Origin: Delphinapterus leucas
Taxonomy: Eukaryota > Chordata > Mammalia > Artiodactyla > Monodontidae
Assembly: GCF_002288925.2 (NCBI RefSeq)
Contig: NW_022098069.1
Location: 75,417,670 to 75,481,669, forward strand
DNA: 64,000 nt
Direction of reading: 5' to 3'
Shown: positions 22,681 to 35,099 of the stretch, piece after piece
How positions within the stretch are numbered: position 1 is the first letter of the stretch
Layout: every line of letters begins with the position of its first letter
Program-made: the position numbers and the translations under genes
Notes under the pieces: model-generated
The model's database searches: none
What the model saw: the letters and a program-made list of their open reading frames with translations, nothing else
What the model was told of the DNA's origin: nothing

Positions 22681-24955
22681 TATGTTATCTATTTCTGATG
22701 CAGTGTATGTGTGTGTCATCAGAAATACTTAAAAGATTAACTGAAAACAAAGTGATGTTGTTTTTAAGCTTAAAAACAAACAAGTTTAATTCACAGATTT
22801 AGTTGTTGTTTTTCTAATTAGGCAGTGTACCTCAAAATATATTGTTACTGGTAATTTTTTGCAACGAAAAATATCTCTTGCTAACTCATCATGACGCCAA
22901 AGTTATGTGATTAGTGTTATGCTTCCTAATGTACAAGTTTTCCTAGAGAAGTAGCACCTTAACATATTATTAGCTAAAGTAATGCATCAAATATTTTCAA
23001 TGATAAAAGTTGCCAGAGGAGACCAGAGTTTTATGGAAAGTTTCAGTGTTTAGGAATTGGTGGAGAAGGAATTCAGCAGTACCAGGAAAAAGGCAAACCA
23101 CTTAATTCATGAATTTTCCCAAGGGCTCCTTTCTTCCAGGGATAAATTAAAAGATAACTGAAACTATAATGTTCCTTAAAAAATGATATGGTCATCTTCT
23201 GATATCATTTGTAAATGTCCTTGATAGCAGAAGAAGGTGAAAAACTATTTAGAAATTGCCCAGGTGGGGTGAGTACATTGAAAATAGTCACATTTGTTTT
23301 GATTGAAAATGATTCTTATCCTATCAAGATATCCAAAGTGGTGTTCTATAGTTATAGCGTCACCCTTCCTTCAAAAGGTAAAATTAATTTCTGCTTAGAG
23401 TCTAGATGTAGGCTTCCAAAGCCATTTCAGGGAGGCCAGAATGAGCTGTTGGATGTCTGCCAGCACGCACTTAACAATTTTGGGACATGCATAGAGGGCT
23501 AAAAGGATCCAAAAGGAAATAGAAATGGATTAGTCAATATGCCTGTAAGAAAAGGAAATTCTTCAATAAAGAGATAGCTGCATTTTCTTTTACATAACAG
23601 ATGTATCTAGTCCACTGAGAGTTTGGTATATATTTCTTGAATATCTGTTTATTGAATCTTATTTGTCTTAAAATCATGATAAAATTTGATATGTATTTCT
23701 GGTAAAAAAAAATATTGTTTCCAAGAAATCAACCTCAAACAACAAACCACTTAAGTAGCTTAATGAAATGCCCATCTGATAGGAGAACAGTGTTCAAATA
23801 AAACACATTATATATCAAATATTTTAAAAAATTATTTTCAGTTGGAACTAGTCTTGAATTTAAAAGGGAAACTGACCACCTCACAGAGTAGAACATCCTG
23901 AATTGAAGCCCTTCAGCTTCTATTAAAACGTCCTCCTAATATTCTACTACAATAAATTCTGTTCAGGCTTGCACCTTAGTGAAAGTGATACTTTTAGAAA
24001 TGAAGGAATCAATTCTGGCTAAATGCAGGAGATAATAAAAATATACCATTTTCCCAAATTGAAAATGTCTAAGCAAATGTGAAAATGTTCTTCATATTTA
24101 CAGAAATTATCTATTAAAGAACCTGAAAATTCTTCATTCATATAATACATAGTGCAAAAGTTCCTAGGCTTATTTTTTCAACCTAAAAAAGAAAAACTAA
24201 AAGAAAAAAATTACCAAAAATAAAATAAAGGGATGCTCAATACATATGGATTGACTAACTTATTAATTTTTAAATGCATTAATATTCATGAATTTAATAT
24301 TATGAACACTCTAAAGAATTTCTATCTGTAGTATATGGTATATATAAATGCTTCCTTTAATTAAAATACTCCCAGAAGTTTTCAGTGATAAAACCTGTCA
24401 AATATAAATAAGTGTTAGAATTTCTAAGTATGCCTTTTGTACTCGTAGGACTTATTTCACCTGAAGATTCTTTTATTTGAAGGGTGTTTAGTTTGTATCT
24501 GAAACAAATTGAAAATTTTAAAATTGAGACAAGTATATAGATTTTCTTTGTTGGTTTTTTGATGTTTCGTGTTTTCAGTTTAGCCGACAGTGGGAAAGTT
24601 TTTCATGTACTGTGTTTGCCAGTAAAAAGCACAATATTCTTCATACAGATACCAAAATTTTGGCTAACAAGCTAGAAATCTATAACTTCCATGAGAAGAG
24701 GGGAACAAGCAATACCCATCCAGTTAAGTAACTCTCTTCAGAAAGGGCTCTACAGATGAAGAAATTACTTTTGGGAATTAGGTTCAGGATTTTGGGAAAG
24801 ATCATGTGTTTGGGGATTCATCCTTATTCCCCTCCTTTAAGAGATAGCTCTGGGAAGAGGAATCTAAGTAACTTACTGTTTTGTTTTGTTTTTTGACATA
24901 TCAGGTATTTTCACATACATATACATAGAGGTCATATTTTCTTACAAGTGTAGAA
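22681..24955. other. Unassigned DNA, no confident gene
   Basis: Holds a 95-codon ATG frame at 23215-23502 with no domain I recognise. The rest is AT-rich and featureless. Confidence 0.45.
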
Positions 24956-24984
24956 AGCCTATCTGCTTTCTAGATTGTGTATAT

Positions 24985-25110
24985 GGATTCTAGACCAGGT
25001 ATTAGGGCTAGAATAGATCTTAGGTATCATGATGTTAACCTCATTTTACAGGGAGAAAACCAAGTCTCATGGATATATGATTCTATGCAAGATGGCTCCT
25101 ATTTGTACAG
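24985..25110 (+). mobile_element. Possible old SINE-type fragment
   Basis: 'gggctagaatagatcttaggtatcatgatgttaacctcattttacagggag' resembles a widespread old mammalian repeat with 'cctcattttacagatgagg'. Low confidence. Confidence 0.35.
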
Positions 25111-25229
25111 GACACAATGCACAAACAAGGAAGGCATTATAGGAAGTTCATATTCAGATATGCCACTTAAAAAAATGCCTGTGCCCCTCTGGGAACACTT
25201 ATTGTGATCCTAAGAATTTAATAGGGTTT

Positions 25230-27055
25230 TAATTCTAAATTCCATCTCTCCTCCCCCATCTGTCCATCCAGACAATGGTCACAATTGAAATGGTCTTGAA
25301 TGGTGAACGATAGTGAATACTTAACAAGTTATTTTAAATTATGGAACTCTAATTCCACAAGAGGTTGTTATAATACAACCAGTGACTTATGGCCAGCAGA
25401 ACGCTTGTATATAATGTTATCGTCTCATAATTCAAAACATGCTTGTTATTTGATGTAACTTAAGTGTTCAAGAATAAAAACTTTGTCTTATTCATTCTGC
25501 TCATAAAATTGCCTAAAAGAAGAGTTTTTCTTCCTGCCAAGCTGGCATGACTACGTGTTAGTCACTTGGAATATTCAAGTTCACCTTTTCAGCAGATATA
25601 TCAAGCAGTCTCCCTAGCAGTGAAAGTTTATAGTTTGCTTATTACCTTGAGAACAGTATTAAATGGTGAATGTAAATAATACAGATTCTTCAATGCATAT
25701 AGAGTAGTATTTAAGAGCACTTGCAATAAAGATGTTTCTAAGAATGCTAATTTAGGCACATAGATGGATGGACACTTTATTTGGTGACCAGAGCCAGGAA
25801 TCTGAGAAAGTCTGTTCTTTCTCCATGACCTCTAAAGACTGAGTTTAAGATTCTCATTCATAAATAGTAAATATTTTATCAAGTATGTGTTAAGCTTATT
25901 TTTCTATTTATTTATAAGTTGGTTTGGCTATTTATTTGCTTTATTTAAGAAAGCTCTGGGTCTGGAGGAAAGAAAATACTGATAAGATTTCTAGTATTGT
26001 CTTCATTCAACTCTTTATGTCCAAAATCTGAAAGTCTAGAGTTGTCACTAATTAGGCCAAGCTGTAGTTACACCAACTCACTTACTGACTCCAAAGAATA
26101 CTTGAGTAGAAGGAAAGCTGTGGATATGCAGCTCAGCAGATCATCAGTCAGTCAAGGACCTTGTAATTCAGGGGTCTGGTGGTGAACATCTCAGCACCCA
26201 TGCTGAATGATAGAAATAGTGCATAAAAGCTTCCATTGTTGCCCAGAACATGATTATATAGAACATTCCACAAAATTGCATTTCTCCTGTAGCATATGTT
26301 ATGTGCACATACAGCTTTTTTCGTTATTTTTTAAGAAATTATATTTGAGAATACTATGTTAAGATTTTAAAAGAAAAGCATCTAATTTGTTTTCTTTTTT
26401 TCTTTCCTACATGTTCTGCTATATAAATTAGTAACCATTTAGTGTTAATATTAATCTAATGGAGTTGGTAATTTACGTACATGCATTTAACTTTTGTGTC
26501 ATCATGATCAAAGCAAAAACACTTTAATCTGTATTATGTAGATAGGAGACAAAATCACTAAGATATTAACATTTGTGATCCATCACTATGCATAATTGGA
26601 GAGCCTAGTTGAAAATAAAACAAGCATTTAATGTTCGTTCCTGCTTTTGATTTTTAGTATAAAGAAATTTAAAATAAGAATGAAGAACCAAATGCCATAA
26701 TCATTCTTTTTCCCCTGAAAATTGCATGTTCTAGACAATCATTCATAACCTTGTTTCTTCTTAAGTAAGGAACAATGGCAGTCTACAAGACATACATTTT
26801 AAATGTTTCAGTTTCTTTTATCCCATTGTTTTAAAGAAGGTGTCAATGTAACACGGATAGCAAGCTTTATTTTTTCCTTGTTAACTTTGCCCAATTTTTC
26901 AGGTCATTTTTTTCAATTATTTTTTGACTAGGATTCAATCCTAGTTTAACTCTTGCCATTTCTTCAAATATAAGTATATTTAATACCTTTAATAAAATAA
27001 AATTTATTCAATTTTCTTTCTGAAATATTTTATAAGCTAATCATAGGGTAGTGTG
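25230..27055. other. Unassigned AT-rich DNA, no gene
   Basis: Only a 62-codon frame (25997-26185) breaks the background. No repeat recognised. Confidence 0.45.
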
Positions 27056-27090
27056 TATGTGTACACACACACACGCACACACACACATCC
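27054..27090. repeat. (TG)n/(CA)n microsatellite
   Basis: A short GTGTGTATGTGT run passes directly into (AC)n, giving a self-complementary junction at 'gtgtacac'. Confidence 0.9.
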
Positions 27091-27539
27091 AAGGTTAATA
27101 GAAATGGGAAGCACAATAAAGATCGTCTTGATCATCCTTCTAATTTGATAAAGAAAGTGAACCCCACAGAGATTAAATGAATAGTATATATTTTTGAAGC
27201 ACTGTTAGATATGAAATTAGGATCCCAGTTTCCAGATGTCCCCTTTCCTAGTAAAAATTTGTAAAGATTCCAAAGGCACATAATTGAAATAGCTGTCGGT
27301 CAACTGCAATGAATGGAATTATGCCAAAGATTTTAAAGAACCCTCCTGAGTGTTAGAAAATGGTCAGCATCTCTGGCTCTCCATTGAATTATTCTGATAC
27401 CTTTTTTATGTTGGGTAGCATTAAAAAAACACATCAAGATTTTTTTTAAGGCTCATCATTAAGCCTCTAATACTGCAGCACCTTGTAAAATGCATCCACA
27501 TGTAAACCCACCATCCATGCATCTAAGGATCTGTAGGTA
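27091..27539. other. Unassigned DNA, no gene
   Basis: No coding frame or repeat recognised. Confidence 0.4.
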
Positions 27540-28152
27540 CTTAACTGAAAATTGTAGAGATCATGCGTAATAGCTTACTTGTATGCTCAGCTGGTGCACT
27601 GTAGATGTAGGAGTTCTGTGGGTAGTTCTCTAGGAATGTTATGTCTGACTGTCTTTTATCTGAATTTATTATGTCTAGCAGTACCATGCAGAAGTCCATA
27701 AAGGAGTAGATAACTACTGCACTTCTGAGATATAAGGTCTCATGGGGTATCCACCAACTGGGATTTCTCCAGATTTTATTTTGACACAAAATGGCCTCAA
27801 TTGCTTGGGTCTGGGCTCCGAATTGTGGTTGCCTTTGTAGTCTAGAAAGTATAGCAATTTGGTGAACATGTACAAGAGAAGTTTAAGATGGCATTGAATT
27901 AAAACGGGATTAATATTAGTATAAAGGCGGTTGAGGGGTGTGGGGCTATAAAGGTCCTTCAGATTTTTCACTTTAACAACCTGTTTTCAAGGATGGCAAA
28001 CCAAGCTGATAAACTTGTCTTTGAACTAAAACCTGGAGAGTTATTACAGGTGTCAGACTGGAAACAGCATTTATTGGCTGCCTCTGAAAATATCAACCTG
28101 GTCCTTTTAATGGTAAAAGGGTCGAGTGCACAGAGTTGTACATCTTAGAGGT
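27540..28152. other. Repeat-free block with coding-like stretches
   Basis: Composition here is closer to balanced than in the flanks. Two overlapping minus-strand frames of 82 and 85 codons (27541-27789, 27714-27971) adjoin a plus-strand frame from ATG at 27993 (MANQADKLVFELKPGELLQ... ), about 50 codons. That frame is preceded by an acceptor-like 'cctgttttcaag' and contains a donor-like 'atggtaaaag' near 28110. No domain is recognised and the frames disagree, so a conserved regulatory block or decayed exon is as likely as a gene. Confidence 0.25.
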
Positions 28153-28925
28153 TTTTTTTTTTTAAAAAATTACAGTGTGTGGATCTACTTTGCTGATGAA
28201 ATACTGAGATTTAAGCAAACTGAAAAATGGCAGGGTTTCCTAGTTTATTACAAAATAACGATAAATACATACATATATCAGAGTATTGGACAGAAAGGGT
28301 ATCATATATTTTTATAATTGTTTGAAGTGCATTGGTATACTGGAGAGCTTATACATATGTGTATTATATTTAATGTTAATGGATCTAAATTAAAATAACA
28401 TTAAATGATTTAAAGAATCAGTGATACACTTTGCCACTAGTCTCTGGTATAAACCTCACGTTAATCTAAAATTGGTGAGAACTTACATGTCCTGAGACAG
28501 AAAGAAGATACTGTAGTCGGTGGATTTCAGAAGAGCATCTCATAAAACTTCAATTAAATATATTTTCTGAAGTTGCTTCTTTTAAAACAGTTTCTTGCAA
28601 CGCTGTGCAGCAATGATTGCTCGAAAATTCTTTACGTTCAGTGGAAATTGTATCCCTAGTTCTACCTTACTCTAGGAGTGGCACAAAATGGCTTTGATTG
28701 TCCCCTACTAATTATTCTTTTTCAAGTTTGATATCTACTCGTCCTTCCACTAAAGGTTAATAGGAAGAAAAAAATTGACATTTGCAGCTAACTAAGAGGT
28801 AATGCCTGACCCAGTGGACACCTGATGTGGGATTCTGAATTTATAGCTCAGTGGGGAGTCCTAAACTTTAGAATGACCCGGTTATCTTAGAAAGCAGATC
28901 TTACTTAGAACTGCCAATCTATTAC
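28153..28925. other. Unassigned DNA, no gene
   Basis: No coding frame or repeat recognised. Confidence 0.4.
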
Positions 28926-28929
28926 ATAT

Positions 28930-29100
28930 TAACATTGTGCTCTTGCTGAGGCTGTTTAACTGGAGCCTCTATACCCTTATCTGTGAAATAGGTTCATCAT
29001 TATTCATGACAGATATTTTTTGAGGTCAAGTGAAATAATAGATGTAAAATTTTAGCAGAGAATCTTACAAAATATGAGCCTGATAAAAGTTAATGTCTAA
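28930..29100 (-). mobile_element. MIR SINE
   Basis: Reverse-complement MIR: 'tatacccttatctgtgaaataggttcatcatt', 'gtcaagtgaaataatagatgtaaa', 'cctgataaaagttaatg'. Confidence 0.75.
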
Positions 29101-29574
29101 CTATTATTTTTATTCTAAAACAATTGTGTAAAATTCCTGTGAATACAGTTATAGATAAAATCCCATGAAAAATACTACTACCTCTGCTACTAGTTAATTC
29201 TACTTAAAAAAAAAAAAATGTTAGCCATCTGCCAAGTGAGATTATACGTAAACTACATTGAAGTTATTTTCACTGTTTAAAAGGTAGCATTTAAATGAAG
29301 GGAGTTGTATATGGATTGTTATGTGAAAAACCAAGGAGATACAAGTAAGAACATCTTTGTTAATTCAGAGAACCTTCAGATAGACTGAGGAACTTCATTA
29401 TTCAATACAGATTCAAATGCTGGTCAAAGACTTGCTGTGTACTATATCTGGAACCATATGAGGTAAGTACTGACTCTTCTAGAGCACAGAAGACTTCAGT
29501 TGCTTGTTCAAAGTTATTACATAGCTGTTATGAGTGAAATGAGATTGCAGCTAACTTTAAAACCTGTATATTCT
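29101..29574. other. Unassigned DNA, no gene
   Basis: Contains a 13-base A-run near 29205. No gene or recognised repeat. Confidence 0.4.
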
Positions 29575-29885
29575 GGCTGCTGTGGTTGCATTGCAGAGCA
29601 CCCCAAAATTTTAGTAGCTTGAAACAATGACCACATTTATTTTTGCTTACAAGTGTGCAGCTTGGGCATGGCTTTGCAGGTATAGCTTGCCTCTGCTCTC
29701 CATGATGTCAGATGGGGTGGCTTGAAGACCAGGTCAATTCAGACTCAGCTGGAACATCTGGAATCAACTGAGGGCTTTCTTACTCTTAGGCTTGTTACCT
29801 ATACTGTGAAGATTCAAATAGCTGAGGACCTCAGACATGTCTTTTTGTCTCTAGTCATATATAAATGTCTCAGTTTGGATTCATT
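29575..29885 (-). mobile_element. MaLR/MLT1-type LTR
   Basis: Reads antisense: 'ggctgctgtggttgcattgcagagcacccc', 'ttagtagcttgaaacaatgacc', 'gtgtgcagcttgggcatgg', 'ctcagctggaacatctgg'. This is the usual order in older MLT1 LTRs. Confidence 0.7.
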
Positions 29886-30215
29886 GATGTAAATGTTGCT
29901 GCTCTCCTCCAGAGAATTGCCCTCAGGTGACACTTCACCAATGACTGTGAGTCAGGGATACAAAATTGTACTCATTGCCCGAAAGTAGATAACTCTGCAA
30001 TGTGGTTTATGCACCAGAGCTCTACCCCTGAGAATCAGGCCAAGGCTGGACCGTAGTGGAGAACACATCCTTGCTTGTTCCCTTCTCCTTTCCCGTAGGG
30101 CTTCACTTTCTTACAGGTTTCTCAAGATGAGCACTCTCCCGATTAATCACGTGCTACTGAGCCCCCTTCTTGGTCTCCCCCCTAGGAAACCCAGTCTAAG
30201 ACAGAGTGTAAAAGT
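29886..30215. mobile_element. Possible further LTR segment
   Basis: 'cttgttcccttctcctttcccgtagggctt...gtttctcaagatgag...aggaaacccagtctaagacag' resembles the terminal part of old LTR elements. Class not assigned. Confidence 0.35.
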
Positions 30216-31705
30216 GCATGTAAAAAGATCAAGAAAAAGAAGAGTCCTTATTAGAATAAATAAAGCAACAGACAACATTTCTCATTAAAACTTTTTAGAG
30301 ACGTTATAATGACTCTTCCGTAGTATTAATTTTGTTCTAGAGATATATTTCTTAGGATTCTCCAAGGTTGCATTAGAGCTGGTTCTTCACAGTTCTTGAC
30401 GTTGCTTTTGCTGGCAACTGTCTGCAAAAAATCCAGGTGCCTGATTATCTCTCGCACAACTTGTCCATGTAAATTGAGTTTTCTTCTAGCCTCCTTTTCA
30501 CACATGAAGCACAGGACACAGTTTTTAAGAAAAAAATCCCCTTACCTGTCTCAGCATGATTAACTCTTGTTAATCAGAGATTCACAGAAGCGTAGACAGC
30601 TTTCTGTGGACACTATGCTTTTACCTTTAAAATAGAGTCTAAGTTTACATTATTTCACACTATCAAGTAGCATTAGATGATTCAAGTGGGATTTTAGACA
30701 AAACTTGAAGAATTAGAAGTCTAAATGTGTAGTCGATACATTCTGTGTATTTATAGAATCTAGAATATATTTCTCAGAGCAGGCAAGAAGAAGAGGAACG
30801 ATGAGTCAATAGAGATGTATACAATAGCATGTAATTCCATCTTTGTTTTGCTCTGGGGAAAGTTTTAAGTAGGTGAATCTTCTCTTCAGAGGTCTTCTCT
30901 AATACGATTCATGGTCTTTCTTATTCTAATGTATACGTTTGCCAGGACTGGGAAGCCGGTCACTCCTCCGACCCCAGGATACTAGACATATTCATAACAA
31001 GACAGCCCACTGATTCCCCTTTTTTAAATCTGGAATCATTATTTCGAAGTAACTCTTTCCTTCTAATTGTTAAGGAAAAGGGTATTTTGTGTAAAATGTA
31101 TTTTAAACCTCACTTATCTTCAGAAAGTGAAAGCAAAGGAAGAAAACTGGTGATTAATGATATCCATAAAAACTAAATGATAGTATTTTTATCCTTCAAG
31201 TTATACTTGTAGTCTAAAACAGTAATTTCTTAACTCACAAAATGGATTTCCTCAATGACAGTATTTTAAATCTCCCAGTTACATTTGAAAGAATATTTTC
31301 TTAACCCATAAAGTGGACTTAATCAGGAATTTTACTGGTCAAAAATCTTTTTATGAAATAGTTCCTACTTTTTTCCTTTAAAGATAGAAAGATTTCTGGG
31401 AAAATATGGTGTGGAAGTCACAGAAGTACAGACCTTTTCTACTGCTTTAAAATAAACACAATAAACAAAAATATGTAAAAAGAGTAAAAAATTAAACCTA
31501 TCATCCTCAACATAAAAAAGGAGAATAGACTCATAATTTAATATTAAATTTACAGTATGAGAGCAGAAATTTTGGCAGTTTATGAAAGGCTCGTTATTCA
31601 CTGCTCCCCAAAATACTCTGATATATGGATAAGATTTCAGTAATTAGAAATACAAGGGCTAAGGGTGGGGGTAGGGAAACCAGAATAAAAATATACAGCA
31701 TGTTT
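30216..31705. other. Unassigned DNA, no gene
   Basis: No coding frame above 78 codons and no recognised repeat. Confidence 0.45.
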
Positions 31706-31713
31706 CTCTAGGC

Positions 31714-31927
31714 CAGTGGAGGGGTGGGATCTGTTCCATAGCAAATCTGGAAGAATATGGCACTTCCGGAGATGTTTTTGACTGTCACAGCTAGGAGGGG
31801 GGCACTAGTTGCATCTAGTGGGGAGAGACCAGTGAAGCTGTTACCATCTGCGAGGCACAGAGAAGCCCCTGGATAATAAAGAATTATCTGGCCCAAAATA
31901 GCAATAGTGCCAAGGTTGAGAAACCTG
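31714..31927 (-). mobile_element. MER5A-like hAT MITE
   Basis: Begins CAGTGG and ends 'ggttgagaaacctg', the inverted terminus. The body has 'gatgtttttgactgtcac', 'gcactagttgcatctagtggg' and 'gaattatctggcccaaaatagcaatagtgcc', as in MER5A antisense. 8-bp TSDs CTCTAGGC (31706-31713) and TTCTAAGC (31928-31935) match at six of eight positions. Confidence 0.85.
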
Positions 31928-31935
31928 TTCTAAGC

Positions 31936-32045
31936 TAAAGCCTCTCTTTCCCACTAATGAAAAATTATGACCAAGGCAAATTATACTCAGAAAAATAAGT
32001 CATTAGTAGTTGCTTTCTGTTTTTATTTTGTTAATTTAGCTGCAC
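31936..32045. other. Unassigned DNA between MITE and provirus
   Basis: No recognised feature. If the provirus has a downstream LTR it would start here or further left, but none is recognisable. Confidence 0.4.
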
Positions 32046-32059
32046 ACCACATTAGATCC

Positions 32060-32960
32060 TGAACTATGGAGTACTCACATATGGGATCCTCAAAGTGGGT
32101 CACCTTCTTTCAAAAACATATCAATTGTATTATGCATTTGGCCCATATCTGTACCTGTTTATCACAGTATTGCTGTGTTCCAGTGAGGGTCGACTTGCCC
32201 ATCATTTCTGTACGAGGGGGAACTTCTGGGAAGACCACTGTGCAGCTGAAATAGCCTCTGGGTGGCTCCTTGGAGGATGCACTGTAACTACACCGATACA
32301 TTTCCCCGAGGTTAGCTTCTCCTCTGGGCTTTTCCTTATTGTTTCTATCTCCTGTAAGGTCCGTATGTGTAGTTTTTAAGGATTCCCCCAGAAGAGTAAC
32401 ATTGAGGGCAATTTCTCGCATTTATTTCCTAAATTCTTCTTAATGGTGGTTTTGGTAAGCCCCAGCAAATTCTGTAATAGCTGTAAGCAAGTAGCTGTCA
32501 GTTTGAGTGGAGAAACTCCCATGAAGAGAGCAGTTAGATTTCCCGGTGTGATCAAAATATATTTTTCATGAGAATTGTCTTTACTGTAACACTCAAGAGC
32601 TATGATTGTTTACTGTAGGCAGACAGTGTTGCAATCGCTGTAGAGCCTGCTTGCTTTGAGAGTTGTGTAAAGCTTGTAGTTAGCACTGTGAGAAGGTTAG
32701 GTTAGGGAAGAATTCCCAGGATGGTGTAGTCCCTGATTTTTTTAAACATGTGGGTTTTAGCAAAATGTTTGTCAAGGTCACACTCTATATCCAGGTGTAC
32801 TGTACACACAGTTCAGCTCTGTTGGCACTTTGGCACATTCCCTGCGATGGGGACTGGTGTGTTTGAATAAGGGCGACGGGCTATGGGTTGCCCATTGTCT
32901 GGCGCCCTTTTGCAGCACACTGACTCCCTTGTTCAAGAAAGACCATTGCTTTTCTTGGTT
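32060..32960 (-). pseudogene. Integrase-like remnant of the ERV
   Basis: Minus-strand text at about 32750-32960 resembles the zinc-binding end of retroviral integrase and its link to the core (phrases NGQPIARPYS and PIAGNVPKC), placed correctly downstream of RNase H. The frame switches and is interrupted by stops. A 103-codon frame further on (32110-32421) lies where the rest of integrase or the start of env would be, but I cannot match it to a motif. The DD35E triad is not identifiable by eye. Calling integrase rests on position plus the short N-terminal resemblance. Confidence 0.45.
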
Positions 32961-33199
32961 TGAGAGTGCAGACCATCCTCCCTCTAGTCCCCATTGAGCA
33001 AGAGGAAGAGGCATTTCAGGGGATTTTTGGCAAGTTAACCTCAGTGGCAGGATATGTAGCTATTTCCTCAAGAAGGTGTGAAAATCCAGTAGAGCCCAGT
33101 TTAGCTGGAACCTGTAGATACTGTTTCCATTTCAATCAGGAGGCCTCTGTTGTGGATCCAGTTTACAGGGACCTATTTCCATTTTCCCGTGCATAATAG

Positions 33200-33430
33200 G
33201 AATCTCAGTCCACCAGGTGATTGGCTCTGTCCACTAAGGGCTTCAGCTTTGATAGTGCCCAGTACACTGTTAGGTGTTGCCTCTCTAGTGGTAAAAATAC
33301 CTTTGGGCTGAGTCTGGCAGCCACTTTCATCAAAAGCCTATAGGTAGGCATTTTCCTGTCTTTCTGGCTCTTGGAAGCAAATTTTGGGGTGGTCACAACT
33401 TCTGATTGTAAATTCTGTCCTCGAGGCACA
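33200..33430 (-). pseudogene. RNase H-like remnant of the ERV
   Basis: A 74-codon minus-strand frame (33205-33429) contains the phrase PLERQHLTVYWALSKLKPL. This matches the segment between RT and RNase H in many retroviruses, where a 'ysp.ekqlla.ywal' motif is usual. It follows the RT piece in the expected place. It is a fragment, with stops on both sides and no complete catalytic set. Confidence 0.6.
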
Positions 33431-33599
33431 AGCTGGAGAACGAAGAAATAACCTCCCCAGTTTATCTAGGGTATGTTGTCAATCTGGTCCCACTGAAAAG
33501 TGGGAGACTTGTGGGTGACTTGCTAGGTGAGGGCCTTCAAGTTTTAGAGGTGAAGGGTAAGTTGGTAGCAGAATCCAAATATTCCTGCCAAATGTTGTG

Positions 33600-34720
33600 A
33601 TAGGCTAAAGAGCTAGGAGCTTGTCTTTTACTTGATTGGAGATAGTTTGCCCATCTGAATTCCAGATGTATCTCCCAAATTTAACAGACCCGGGAGACGT
33701 TACACCTTATACAGGTGTCCGGTCCTTCTCAGTGAGGTGTTTATTCACAGTTGTGATGGTCTGTGAGACAGAGTCTTGGACAGGTCCAACGAGAAGAGTG
33801 TCGTCAGCATAGTGCCAAAGCCATGTTTTTGGTGGGAGTGTGGGGCAAGTGTCTAGGTCTTAGCAGCAAATCCCATGTGCAGTTTCAGAGTTGCTTAAGC
33901 ATCCCATAGGCAATCAGGGAAAGGTGTACTGTTGACCCTCAAAGGTGGAGACAAGTTGTGGTTGACTCTTCTGTGAATTTTTACTGAATATAACATGTTA
34001 ACCAAGGCTATAACTCCAGATCATTTACCCATGTTCTTTTGAGTGTTATCCATTAAGGTAAAAATATTTGGTAGAGGTGCTCTGATAAAGGGAATAGTCT
34101 GGTTTAACTCTCTACCATCTATACTTATCCTCCACTCATGAGCAGTGCTTTATTTTTTTTTAATTTTTATTTTATATTGGAGTATATTTGATTAACAATG
34201 TTGTGTTAGTTGCAGGTGTACAGCAAAGCGATTCAGTTATACATATACAAGTATCTATTCTCTTACAAATTCTTTTCCCATTTAGGTTATTATAGAATAT
34301 TGGGCAGAGTTCTCTGTGCTATACAGTAGGTCCTTGTTGGTTATTTTATATACAGCAGTGTGTACATGTCATGAGCAGTGCTTTAAACACAGGCCGTACC
34401 AGGAATTGAAAGGTCAGATGGTAAGAATCAGTACCCCTTCTTTAACTAAGCTACAACAGGCCAGAATCCTTCAGTACCTTGTGTTAGCTGATATTGTGGT
34501 ATATTTGTCACCTGCTACCGTAGAGGAAGGTTAACTGGTTCCCACTAGGCAGCACCTGCCATTATAATAAAGACTTAAGCTTGTTTTAGGAGGTTACCTG
34601 CTGACTGAGGAGGTCCATCATGGGAAAAGGGACAGTGGGGGCGGAATGTGGGGAAATGATCAGGTCAGAGGCATGGTTTAATAAAAATGGGCCAATTTTA
34701 GTAGGTGAACTGGTAATCAC
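33600..34720 (-). pseudogene. Reverse-transcriptase-like remnant with YADD box
   Basis: The minus strand at about 33795-33815 encodes HYADDTLLVG, matching the YxDD catalytic box of retroviral reverse transcriptase. Upstream, near 34080-34140, is an ISIDGRELNQTI-like stretch matching the RT finger motif with its conserved 'D.R..N'. The L1 at 34153-34368 splits the domain. Several stops and at least two frame changes are present. YADD, rather than YVDD, YIDD or YMDD, is uncommon in retroviruses and may be a mutation or a lineage feature. The copy is dead. Confidence 0.75.
34153..34368 (-). mobile_element. 5'-truncated L1 inserted in the ERV
   Basis: A 216-bp L1 3' end, minus strand, with a perfect 17-bp target-site duplication TCATGAGCAGTGCTTTA at 34136-34152 and 34369-34385. 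The insertion point on the L1 sense strand reads TT/TAAA, close to the L1 endonuclease consensus. It post-dates the provirus. Confidence 0.95.
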
Positions 34721-34724
34721 CCCT

Positions 34725-35045
34725 TTAATTAATCCTGCTGCTAAGATGCAAGACTGCCATGTCCTGGAGGGAGTGAGGGGGTCTTAAAGCGTAAATGTTT
34801 CCTGGGATTAGGGAGATTTGAGCACCTGAGTCCAGCGGAGCCAGCCAGTGTTGTTTCCTTTTTGGAGTCCAAACTACAGTTAATATGGTAAAAGGGCGAT
34901 TGTCTGCTTGAAGGGGCCCCCTCAGAGACCTCTGGATCCCTATATCGGGGTAGGTCCCTGCCACCTGGACAGGTGCTGAAGGTAGGGCTGTCTCTGAGGG
35001 AGGTACCTGCTGTGAATTTAATCTAACTCTATTAAATATTGTCAT
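34725..35045 (-). pseudogene. Retroviral protease-like remnant
   Basis: A 106-codon minus-strand frame holds WLAPLDSGAQISLIPG. It fits the active-site motif of retroviral aspartic proteases (hydrophobic, D-S/T-G-A, then hydrophobic residues). It lies between the gag-like and RT-like parts, as expected. Of the pieces in this provirus it is the longest uninterrupted one with a recognisable motif. The glycine-rich flap and the C-terminal part were not identified, so I regard it as part of a dead polyprotein. Confidence 0.7.
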
Positions 35046-35099
35046 TATTCCACCAATTTACCAGAGATTATCCAATTTGGGACTCCCTTATGCCTTAGA

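Noticed and set aside
23215..23502. 95-codon ATG frame
   Set aside because: No recognised domain, no promoter or splice support, and typical of chance frames at this length.
27054..27090. Regularly spaced short repeats as a CRISPR-like array
   Set aside because: Simple dinucleotide microsatellite without spacers. No array-like structure exists anywhere in the window.
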